NCBI GenBank assembly: GCA_964505785.1
Contig: CAZDJZ010000006.1
Span: 54,765-118,764 of the forward strand
Source of the DNA: CAYRTV01 sp964505785
GTDB taxonomy: Bacteria; Acidobacteriota; Aminicenantia; Aminicenantales; Aminicenantaceae
DNA length: 64,000 nucleotides
Direction: 5' to 3'
This document shows, piece by piece, positions 17,041-24,308 of this stretch; the stretch's first letter is position 1, and each line of letters opens with the position of its first letter. The translations under genes and the position numbers were made by a program. Under the pieces are notes generated by a model that did not search any database, was not told the origin of the DNA, and saw nothing but the letters and a program-made list of their open reading frames with translations.

Positions 17041-17354
17041 ACGGATGTGTCCTTTTGATCATTTCTCCGCCGCCTCAACAGCAGAAAACAAATCAAACCA
17101 GCTGTCAAAATGACGGTTTCTTCACCCAGCGTGTCATACCCCCTGTAATCCGCCAGCACCGCCGTGACCAAATTTGAGCTGTGTGTATCATGGTAAGCGT
17201 TTTTAATATAATAGGCGGCGGCATTGGGAAGACCATCCGGGCTGACCTCCCTATTGACAGGGGATTGAAGATCACCCCGCCCGGGGAGGCCGAAAGACGC
17301 TGCCAGCATCAAGCCGCCGAATACAAGCAAAATGACAACATTGAATATTTTCAA
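17037..17354 (-). CDS. MbhE-like subunit (C-terminal MrpA segment)
   Basis: 105 residues with hydrophobic segments at both ends. The central part has the pairing of NAVL-type residues and YRGYDTLGEETVILTAG that is typical of the C-terminal part of MrpA and of the stand-alone MbhE subunit of membrane-bound hydrogenases. In this operon MrpA is not present as one long protein; its C-terminal pieces are encoded here and by the next gene upstream. Four-base overlaps on both sides show tight coupling. Confidence 0.85.
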   Translation of the reverse strand: MKIFNVVILLVFGGLMLAASFGLPGRGDLQSPVNREVSPDGLPNAAAYYIKNAYHDTHSSNLVTAVLADYRGYDTLGEETVILTAGLICFLLLRRRRNDQKDTSV

Positions 17355-17596
17355 TCTGAACTCCTTCGCGTTGTCTTGAATATCATCACCACAAAAAGAA
17401 CCCCGGTTACTCCGCCTCCAACCACCGCTTCAGTAAACCCGACATCCACTGCTCCCATGGCAACGTAGAGCAGTGCTGAGATGAAGCTGAAAACATTCAG
17501 AGTCACAACCGCGGTCAGTAAATTCCGGACTGACAGGGAAATGAATGCTGCCGCAATCAAAACAACAAAAAGAAAAAATTCCAGCTCGATATGCAT
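17351..17596 (-). CDS. MbhD-like subunit (DUF4040, MrpA segment)
   Basis: 81 residues, three hydrophobic segments. LFVVLIAAAFISLSVRNLLTAVVTLN, split over two helices, and AVDVGFTEAVVGGGVTGVLFV are the DUF4040/MbhD pattern, which in MrpA is a segment following the NuoL-like part. The last helix contains the conserved acidic residue in FTEA. The start codon shares one base with the mnhG stop (TAATG). It pairs with the MbhE-like protein to replace the MrpA C-terminus. Confidence 0.85.
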   Translation of the reverse strand: MHIELEFFLFVVLIAAAFISLSVRNLLTAVVTLNVFSFISALLYVAMGAVDVGFTEAVVGGGVTGVLFVVMIFKTTRRSSD

Positions 17597-17922
17597 TATT
17601 TTTTTCCTGTTTTCCCGTTTTTGATAAAACGCGGTTTTTTTCCAAAGTGGAAAGCGGCCCGGGCCAGGGCATGGGACGCGGTTGGATTTGTCAATCCCAC
17701 AAAACCGACAATCAGCAGAAGCTTCAAACTGTTCAAAGTAAAACCTTCAAACAACATCAGCCCCAGTATCACAAGCATTATCCCCAGGGTATCGGATTTA
17801 CCGGTTGCATGGCTGCGGGAAAAAAAATCCGGCAACCGGATCAAACCGATACTGCCGATCATCAAAAAAAAGGCGCCGGTGCTGACAATCACAATACCAA
17901 GAATATGAATAAACCCGGTCAT
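17596..17922 (-). CDS. mnhG: Mrp antiporter subunit G
   Basis: 108 residues with three hydrophobic segments. GAFFLMIGSIGLIRLPDFFSRSHATGKSDTLG includes the MnhG/PhaG hallmark GLIRLPDF-RLHA-TK-TLG. A small membrane subunit needed for assembly or function of Mrp complexes. Four-base overlap with mnhF upstream. Confidence 0.93.
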   Translation of the reverse strand: MTGFIHILGIVIVSTGAFFLMIGSIGLIRLPDFFSRSHATGKSDTLGIMLVILGLMLFEGFTLNSLKLLLIVGFVGLTNPTASHALARAAFHFGKKPRFIKNGKTGKK

Positions 17923-18188
17923 CTGCGCCTCGCCCGAATTCCCAAATATTTAGCCACTGCAATAACAGTGATAAAATTCAGCATGGCATAGGCCAAAGTG
18001 ATATCAATAAACATTTCCACCCTTTCATAAATAAAGCCGATGACAAGAATCAGCACCATGGTTTTGGTCCCGATAGCACCCGCTCCCAACATTCTGTCCA
18101 CCAGATTGGGACCGGTCAAAACCCGGTACAGTGGAATAAAGATAATCACTGTTAAAATCACAGCTAAAAAAACAAAATATGTGTGCAT
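17919..18188 (-). CDS. mnhF: Mrp antiporter subunit F
   Basis: 89 residues with three hydrophobic segments. RVLTGPNLVDRMLGAGAIGTK is the conserved loop of MnhF (GP-DR--A---G--), and the third helix has the acidic residue of FIDITLAYAMLNF. It shares one base with the mnhE stop (TAATG). A small membrane subunit of the antiporter. Confidence 0.93.
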   Translation of the reverse strand: MHTYFVFLAVILTVIIFIPLYRVLTGPNLVDRMLGAGAIGTKTMVLILVIGFIYERVEMFIDITLAYAMLNFITVIAVAKYLGIRARRR

Positions 18189-18748
18189 TACAGATTCCTG
18201 GTTGTTTTATGGACTTGAAAATCCTTAACGGCATCAGGTGACGGCCGGCGGTAAAGCCAGGCCACCTTGCCTGGAAGAGTTCCGTCTTTAATCGCGGCAG
18301 CAGACGCTTCTGTCAAAGCATGAACTAAAAACACATCCCCTTCAACACGCACGGTCAGGGTTCCCGGGGTAAGCGTGATGGAGTTCCCAAGGATCACCCG
18401 GGCGGCGGTGTTAGGAAGATCCGCCCGGAAACGGATCAAGCAAGGCTCGACCGGCACCTGCGGATGAAGCACCAAATAAGCTACCTGCAAACTGGCTAAA
18501 ATGATCTCTCCTGTGAGCCATGGAATATACAGAACAAGCCTCCGGTAACTTATTGGATTTTCCCGGACGAACTTTTCCCGGTAGAAAAGATATTTATTCA
18601 GCTGCAGGTGAATCAAGGACACAAAAAGAGCGGAAAAAAACCCGGCGGTTATATGGAAAAAGTCATAATGGCCGCTTAAAACCAGCCACAATCCAAACAG
18701 CACCGTAAACTGTATAACGGTATCTTTGATATAAGCTCGTTTCATCAT
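18188..18748 (-). CDS. mnhE: Mrp antiporter subunit E
   Basis: 186 residues. Two N-terminal hydrophobic segments precede a soluble domain with ANTAARVILGNSITLTPGTL-like sequence (seen as PNTAARVILGNSITLTPGTL) and FLVHAL, which are the MnhE signature. It is the first gene of the operon, 63 bases downstream of the likely transcription start. In operon order the genes are E, F, G, MbhD-like, MbhE-like, B, C, D, D, small protein, D, which matches the antiporter half of archaeal mbh operons (mbhA to mbhH) followed by extra D paralogues. Confidence 0.93.
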   Translation of the reverse strand: MMKRAYIKDTVIQFTVLFGLWLVLSGHYDFFHITAGFFSALFVSLIHLQLNKYLFYREKFVRENPISYRRLVLYIPWLTGEIILASLQVAYLVLHPQVPVEPCLIRFRADLPNTAARVILGNSITLTPGTLTVRVEGDVFLVHALTEASAAAIKDGTLPGKVAWLYRRPSPDAVKDFQVHKTTRNL

Positions 18749-18817
18749 GGTGCTGTCTGCGTAATCTCATATGATTTATTTCATTTCATGTTGGAAAACC
18801 GCTTCATGAAACGAAGT

Positions 18818-18846
18818 ATTAGAGCATACATCCTAAGGAATGTCAA
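18818..18846 (-). promoter_or_regulatory. Sigma70-type promoter of the antiporter operon
   Basis: Minus strand: TTGACA (18841-18846), 17-base spacer, TCTAAT (18818-18823). The -35 is a perfect consensus match and the -10 differs at one position. The start of transcription would be near 18811, giving a leader of about 63 bases before mnhE. Confidence 0.65.
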
Positions 18847-18876
18847 AGAAAAATGACAATTCATCCGGTAATTTTC

Positions 18877-18905
18877 GTGACAAATAATGCCATTTGTACT
18901 ATAAA
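18877..18905 (+). promoter_or_regulatory. Sigma70-type promoter of the amidase gene
   Basis: Plus strand: GTGACA (18877-18882), 17-base spacer, TATAAA (18900-18905); each box differs from consensus at one position. The expected transcription start is about 18912, next to the ATG at 18913, which predicts a leaderless or nearly leaderless mRNA. It is back to back with the antiporter promoter. Confidence 0.55.
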
Positions 18906-18912
18906 TACAATC

Positions 18913-20460
18913 ATGAAATTTCACTCTTCTCTCAAACGGCCATTTCTCGGCATATGCTGTCTTTTTATCATCTGCGGATGCAGGCCGGATCAAAAAGGAG
19001 GAGGCTTTTCCGTTATAGAAGCTTCCATTTCCGAAATCCATCAAGCTGTTAAAGCCGGAGAGTTGACTTTTGAAGAGCTGACGCAATCTTATCTGGACAG
19101 GATAGAAAGATATGATAAGCGCTCCCGGTTAAACGCCATTGTTGTGGTCAACCCCAATGCTCTGGCAACCGCAAAAAAACTCGATCAGGAATTTCAGCAA
19201 ACCGGGCAGTTGCGCCCCCTGCATGGAATTCCGGTGATTGTGAAAGATAATTATGAAACCAAAGATATGCAGACATCGGCTGGTTCTGAGGCATTGGCCG
19301 GCTTTATTCCCCCGGACGATGCCTGCCAGGTTAAAAAGCTCCGGGAAGCGGGAGCTGTCATCCTGGCCAAGTCCAATATGGCTGAGTGGGCTTTCAGTCC
19401 CTATCAAACCCAGAGCTCTATTGCCGGCATTACCCGCAATCCCTATGATCTTTCCCGGGTCCCCGCAGGTTCCAGTGGAGGTACCGCTGCGGCAGTGACG
19501 GCCAACTTCGGGACAGCCGGTTTGGGAACCGACACCGGGAATTCCATCCGCGGCCCTTCTTCCCACTGCTGCCTGGTCGGTTTGCGCCCCACGATGGGGT
19601 TGACCAGCCGGGACGGCATTATCCCGCTTTACCTGCGCAATGATATCGGCGGCCCTATGGCCCGTACCGTGGAGGACACCGCGCGGATATTGGATGTTAT
19701 CGCCGGCGGTGATCCGTCTGACCCTATTACCGGTTATGCAGAGGGGCATATTCCGGATTCCTACCTTCCTTTTTTAAAAAAAGACGCTCTTCAAGGTGCC
19801 CGTGTCGGAGTATTCCGTTTTTACACCAGCCTCCCGTATGCTGATGAGGAAATAAAAATACTTTTTGAGAAGGCCCTCAAGGATATGCAGACTCAGGGCG
19901 CCGTGCTTGTAGATCCGTTTGAAATCCCCGGTTTCGGCAAATTGACAAAAAATTTGTGGTGCGATACCTTCCGTCATGACTTGAATCAATATTTAGAATC
20001 CGCAGGTGACAGCGCTCCCGTAAAAACACTCACCGAAGTCTATAATTCAGGTAAATTCTCCATATACATAAAAGAACGGCTGTACAGGGCCCTGGAAGTA
20101 CCGGTCTGGGACAAACCCCAATGCCGGAATATTTATGAAGAACCCCGGAATATTGCATTCCGTGAAGCCGTACAGGATGCGATGGCCGCTCACAATGTGG
20201 ATGTCATTGTGTATCCCACATGGAATTCCCCCCCCAACAAACTCGCCTCTCCCCGCCGCCATGCGGGAGATAACAGTCAATTAATCCCGCCGCATACCGG
20301 TCTTCCAGCCTTAAGTGTGCCGATGGGATTCAGCCACGGAAACCTGCCGGCGGGCCTGCAGATCGTCGGCAAATGGTTTGGAGAACCGGAACTGCTCGCC
20401 ATTGCCTATGCCTACGAACAGGCTACTCGGCATCGCCGCCCTCCAAAGCGCTTTGACTGA
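18913..20460 (+). CDS. Amidase signature family enzyme, predicted lipoprotein
   Basis: 515 residues from the ATG at 18913. That start gives a basic n-region, a hydrophobic core and FIICGC, a lipobox-like end of a signal peptide; an upstream ATG at 18853 would bury the signal. The Ser-Ser-Lys triad of the amidase signature family is visible: lysine in IVKDNYETKD, the glycine/serine loop GSSGGTAAAVTA and the nucleophile region GTDTGNSIRGPSSHC. The enzyme hydrolyses an amide bond; the substrate is unknown. With a signal peptide it probably works in the periplasm, unlike GatA, which is cytoplasmic and lacks such a leader. There is no Shine-Dalgarno sequence, consistent with a leaderless transcript. 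Confidence 0.88.
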   Translation: MKFHSSLKRPFLGICCLFIICGCRPDQKGGGFSVIEASISEIHQAVKAGELTFEELTQSYLDRIERYDKRSRLNAIVVVNPNALATAKKLDQEFQQTGQLRPLHGIPVIVKDNYETKDMQTSAGSEALAGFIPPDDACQVKKLREAGAVILAKSNMAEWAFSPYQTQSSIAGITRNPYDLSRVPAGSSGGTAAAVTANFGTAGLGTDTGNSIRGPSSHCCLVGLRPTMGLTSRDGIIPLYLRNDIGGPMARTVEDTARILDVIAGGDPSDPITGYAEGHIPDSYLPFLKKDALQGARVGVFRFYTSLPYADEEIKILFEKALKDMQTQGAVLVDPFEIPGFGKLTKNLWCDTFRHDLNQYLESAGDSAPVKTLTEVYNSGKFSIYIKERLYRALEVPVWDKPQCRNIYEEPRNIAFREAVQDAMAAHNVDVIVYPTWNSPPNKLASPRRHAGDNSQLIPPHTGLPALSVPMGFSHGNLPAGLQIVGKWFGEPELLAIAYAYEQATRHRRPPKRFD

Positions 20461-20478
20461 ATGACAGCTCCGCTGTCA

Positions 20479-20533
20479 CTATTTACTTTTTACTAAATTT
20501 CTCTTTTCTCTTTACTCTTCACTCTTTACTAAA
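20479..20533. repeat. Polypurine/polypyrimidine intergenic repeat, inverse copy
   Basis: A pyrimidine-rich tract whose complement is built of AGTAAAGAG-like words and matches the tract at 10750-10805 over almost its whole length. It is preceded at 20463-20477 by the small hairpin GACAGC-TCC-GCTGTC. It lies between convergent genes (amidase and glycogen phosphorylase). Confidence 0.65.
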
Positions 20534-20588
20534 TTATACACTGCCCTCCAAAAAGGCTGCTTCCATGAGAACATCCGGCTAGCCAGGC

Positions 20589-22310
20589 CTAGCCCGACCA
20601 GGAAAATTCCCCGGGCGACAGCCGCCAGGCTTTATCCGCGTATTCCCGCACACATCTGTCCGTATTAAAATAGGCGATCAGGCTTATGGCTTCAGCCCGG
20701 CGCCGGACCAGCTCACCCGGATTCCTGTAGTAAAGACCTATCAATTCTTCCAAATTATCATACATAGCAGCAGCGTCAGTGGTGTCAGTGGCCTCCCGGT
20801 CGCTTTCCGGAACGATTTGTTTCGTTTGCGGGCCGACCAGCCATATGGCGCCCGGAGCCAATTCGCAGCCTTCAACCACCCAGCCATCATACGAACTGAG
20901 GTTCAAGCAGCCGTTTAAGGCCGCTTTCATTCCGGATGTGCCTGATGCTTCCAAAGGGCGCCTGGGCGTGTTCAGCCAAACATCCGCGCCTCCCAGCAGC
21001 CGGCGGGCGATTTTTGTATTATATCCCGGGACAAACGCACAGCGCAGATTGTTTTGCAGTTCGCGGCTGTACCGGATAACCTGCTGGATTAATTCTTTTC
21101 CATGATGGTCACTTGGATGGGCCTTTCCGGAAAAAACCACCTGGATGCGGCCGTGCTTCTCTGCCAGTTTATGCAGACGCTCCAGGTCCCGGAATAAAAG
21201 CAAAGGGCGCTTATACCCTGTGAAACGACGGGCCCAAACAATGGTAAAAACATCCTGGTCAAAGGCTACATTCAACTCGGAATTCAAAAATCCCAGCAGG
21301 TAGCGTTTGGCCATCTCCTTAGCCTGAACCAAAGCGTCAAGAGAAATCATATTTCGGGCTCTCTCAAAAACAGCCGGCTCAAAACGCCAATTAGGCAGGT
21401 AATTATCAAAAAAATCCATCATGGGCGGGACCGCCCATGATTCAGGATGAATTCCATTGGTGATATAGTCAATTTTTTGTCCGGAAAAAATGTCCATTCC
21501 CCGGCAGACATCCGCATGCCGGCGTGAAACCGCATTGACATATCCGCTCAGGAACAGGGCCAGCCGGGTCATATTCAGATTATCCCGGCCGGCAAGCTCT
21601 TTGATTTTACCGGATAGAAACCCGCTGCCTATTACGTTCTCAGCTAATGTATAGTCAAATACATCATGCCCGGCCGGAACCGGAGTATGGGTCGTGAAAA
21701 CCGACCTGCTGCGTACTTCACTCAAAGACAGTCCGTCTCCGGCCATGAGCTGATGCGGCCCCAGGGCGGCATGCCCCTCGTTCATATGGATGAGAAAATC
21801 TTCATATCCCAATCTTTTCATCAATTTGATTCCGGCTTGGCCTAGGACGTTTTCCTGGGCAAGCCTTCTCCCGGGATCAGCGTCATACAGCATTCCGGTG
21901 ATATTCCAATTGGATTCATCATTGTCCGCAAAATGAGTATCCAGCAGGTAGACCGGGACTTTAAAGCCGGTGGAACCGGTGATATCATAACGTTCCGCTC
22001 CGACAGTTAAGCTGCGGCCATGATGATTTATGGTTACCGTCTCCGGAATCCTGGGTAAGGTTTTTTGCGGTGTCCAGTGAACCGGCACTTCCTGCTGCCA
22101 GCCGTTTTCATCAATCCCCTGCCGAAAATATCCACTTGAACTGGCCTGGATGATTCCTATAATGGGAATCCTGCGATCGGCGCAGGAACGCAGAATATCC
22201 CCGGCTAAAACTTCAAGGCCTCCGCTGTAAGTAGGTAAATATGATTCCAAGTAGGCACCCATACTCAAATAGGCAATCCGCGGTTTTTTTTTGCTGGCCT
22301 GGAATGGCAT
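20589..22310 (-). CDS. glgP: Alpha-glucan phosphorylase (GT35, short form)
   Basis: 573 residues from the ATG at 22310, which has AAGGAG eight bases upstream; ATG codons at 22349 and 22328 overlap or abut malQ and lack such a site. PTYSGGLEVLAGDILRSCAD is the N-terminal phosphorylase block, and EASGTSGMKAALNGCLNLSS contains the lysine that binds pyridoxal phosphate. The enzyme releases glucose 1-phosphate from alpha-1,4-glucan or maltodextrin. It lacks the N-terminal DUF3417 region of many bacterial homologues and is clearly shorter than the classical form of about 800 residues. It follows malQ by 25 bases, and the pair is probably co-expressed. Confidence 0.9.
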   Translation of the reverse strand: MPFQASKKKPRIAYLSMGAYLESYLPTYSGGLEVLAGDILRSCADRRIPIIGIIQASSSGYFRQGIDENGWQQEVPVHWTPQKTLPRIPETVTINHHGRSLTVGAERYDITGSTGFKVPVYLLDTHFADNDESNWNITGMLYDADPGRRLAQENVLGQAGIKLMKRLGYEDFLIHMNEGHAALGPHQLMAGDGLSLSEVRSRSVFTTHTPVPAGHDVFDYTLAENVIGSGFLSGKIKELAGRDNLNMTRLALFLSGYVNAVSRRHADVCRGMDIFSGQKIDYITNGIHPESWAVPPMMDFFDNYLPNWRFEPAVFERARNMISLDALVQAKEMAKRYLLGFLNSELNVAFDQDVFTIVWARRFTGYKRPLLLFRDLERLHKLAEKHGRIQVVFSGKAHPSDHHGKELIQQVIRYSRELQNNLRCAFVPGYNTKIARRLLGGADVWLNTPRRPLEASGTSGMKAALNGCLNLSSYDGWVVEGCELAPGAIWLVGPQTKQIVPESDREATDTTDAAAMYDNLEELIGLYYRNPGELVRRRAEAISLIAYFNTDRCVREYADKAWRLSPGEFSWSG

Positions 22311-22335
22311 AAAAGATCTCCTTTTCATTTGGCTG

Positions 22336-23832
22336 TCAAAGCCGTCCATACATTTCGGTTAATTCCTTGAGGGGTGTTTGCGCGGCTGATTTCAGCTGAG
22401 CCGGAGTCATCCGCCACTTCCAGTTCCCACGATTTGTGGCCGGGCGGTTCATCCGCGCCGGTTCATCCAAGCCCAGGATATCCTGCATGGGAATGATCGC
22501 CGTGGCGGCAACCGAGGACATAGCCAGACGGATCAGCTCCCAATGGACCTCGCTTGATTTAACCGGCTTGCCGAGATAACGCATCAGCCTTGATTTTTCA
22601 TTTTCATCCGCTTCATTTTCAAACCATCCTCTAGAGGTGTTGTTATCATGCGTTCCAGTGTAAACGACATAATTTTTTCCATAATTATGCGGCAGATAAG
22701 GGTGCCGGGAGTCCTCATCTCCAAAAGCAAACAAAAGAACTTTCATCCCAGGAAGATAAAAATGATGCATCACTTCCCGGACATCCGGGGTTATAGTCCC
22801 CAGATCTTCGGCAATAAATGGGAGATGAATATAATGTCTGCTTAAAGTTTCAAGAAACTCCATCACCGGGGCTTCCACCCATTTTCCATTCACTGCAGTC
22901 TCTTCTGTCGCCGCAACTTCCCAATAGGCCACCAAGCCCCGGAAATGATCTATGCGGACAATATCGCACAGCTCCAGCACCCGGTCCAAACGGCTGATCC
23001 ACCATCGAAAACCGGACTGCTTTATTTCATTCCAATCATATAATGGGTTGCCCCACAACTGGCCGGTCCGGCTGAAATAATCCGGAGGAACCCCGGCAAC
23101 AACAAAAGGCCGCTTCCGACCATCCAACTTAAAGAAGCCGGGGTTGGACCACACATCCGCACTGTCATAATCAACATATATGGGCAAATCACCGATAATG
23201 TTAATATTTTTATTCCGGCAATACTGTTTCAGCTCATGCCACTGCCTCATAAAAATATATTGCAGAAATTTTGTTTTTTCGATTTTGTTTTGGTTTTCTC
23301 TCTCAAATTTTTTCAGGGCCTCCTCATTCCTGTCCCTGAATTCCTTCTGCCAGCTGCTCCAAGTTTCTGATGAATGGTGTGCTTTTAAAGCCGAAAACAA
23401 GGCATAATCATCCAGCCAGCCGGCATTTTCCCGGCAAAAGACCCCGTAATCAGCCGGCGTTGATTTTTGCTGAAAACGCCGGAAAGCCTCCTCAAATAAT
23501 CGAAGTTTGTACTCAGTGATTTTCCTGAAATCAACTTTTTCTTTATCAAAATCCGGAATATCCCTAATGTTCTCATGAGTGAGCCAGCCCTCCTGCGCCA
23601 TTTTTTCCGGGCTGATTAGAAGCGGATTAGCAGCCAATGCGGATACACTGTGGTAAGGAGAATCATCATAGGCTGAATCTGTTGGATTCACCGGGAGAAT
23701 CTGCCAATAACTCTGCTTTGATTGGGAAAGAAAATCAACAAATTCATAAGCGGCGGGGCCTAAGTCTCCGATTCCATGCCGGGACGGCAGTGACGTGATG
23801 TGAGCTAAAATTCCGCTGGCTCTTCTTTTCAT
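22336..23832 (-). CDS. malQ: 4-alpha-glucanotransferase (amylomaltase)
   Basis: 498 residues, the usual GH77 length. IVRIDHFRG carries the nucleophile aspartate, FIAEDLGTITPDV the general acid glutamate and TGTHDNNTSRGW the transition-state aspartate. The start begins MKRRASGILAHITSLPSRHG, typical for bacterial MalQ, after AAGGAGGATGG. It transfers glucan chains between maltodextrins in the cytoplasm and so makes oligosaccharides accessible to phosphorylase and to TreY. It lies downstream of treY after a 476-base repeat-filled gap, which may contain a separate promoter. Confidence 0.95.
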   Translation of the reverse strand: MKRRASGILAHITSLPSRHGIGDLGPAAYEFVDFLSQSKQSYWQILPVNPTDSAYDDSPYHSVSALAANPLLISPEKMAQEGWLTHENIRDIPDFDKEKVDFRKITEYKLRLFEEAFRRFQQKSTPADYGVFCRENAGWLDDYALFSALKAHHSSETWSSWQKEFRDRNEEALKKFERENQNKIEKTKFLQYIFMRQWHELKQYCRNKNINIIGDLPIYVDYDSADVWSNPGFFKLDGRKRPFVVAGVPPDYFSRTGQLWGNPLYDWNEIKQSGFRWWISRLDRVLELCDIVRIDHFRGLVAYWEVAATEETAVNGKWVEAPVMEFLETLSRHYIHLPFIAEDLGTITPDVREVMHHFYLPGMKVLLFAFGDEDSRHPYLPHNYGKNYVVYTGTHDNNTSRGWFENEADENEKSRLMRYLGKPVKSSEVHWELIRLAMSSVAATAIIPMQDILGLDEPARMNRPATNRGNWKWRMTPAQLKSAAQTPLKELTEMYGRL

Positions 23833-24308
23833 CCATCCTCCTTGTTAACACAATTATTGCTTAGCCTGGATTATTAGTTCGAACATTGCCTGGCCTATTA
23901 CTTAACCTGAATTATTCATAAAAAAATTGCGATGTTTTTGCAATTTCTTTTTTATCAGCGATTAACATGATTTTTATTGAAAGTTCAAATGGAAAGTTTT
24001 TCATTTGCACATTTATATTATAATCGCAATTTTTTTACCCTTTGGGCGGGCCGACTCTCACCGCATCTGCTTTGTTGCAGGGCATTCGCGGTGAAGTACC
24101 ACAGCTTCATGCACTGCGCCTCGCATCTGCGGCAATCTCGACCCGTGAATAATCCAGGTTAAAAAATGATACACCATGTCATCCAGAGGAGTGAAGCGGC
24201 ACAAAGATTTTGTGCCGCCTCGTTTCTTATGAAAGCTTCGAAGCAGTTCAAAGCGCTCATGACCTGCTCTACAGGCTTTAGGATGACATGTAGATTCATT
24301 TTCATCGT
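23833..24308. repeat. 476-base intergenic repeat island between treY and malQ
   Basis: No credible gene. It contains, in order: an R4 copy (23861-23906), an R3 hairpin copy (23919-23955, arms AAATTGC and GCAATTT), an R1 copy (24077-24162), a cassette bounded by CATGTCATCC (24175-24184) and its inverse GGATGACATG (24281-24290), and an R2 copy that runs into the treY stop codon. Inside the cassette is a perfect ten-base hairpin (24196-24218, GCGGCACAAA, GAT, TTTGTGCCGC). All four modules occur elsewhere in the window. Confidence 0.75.
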
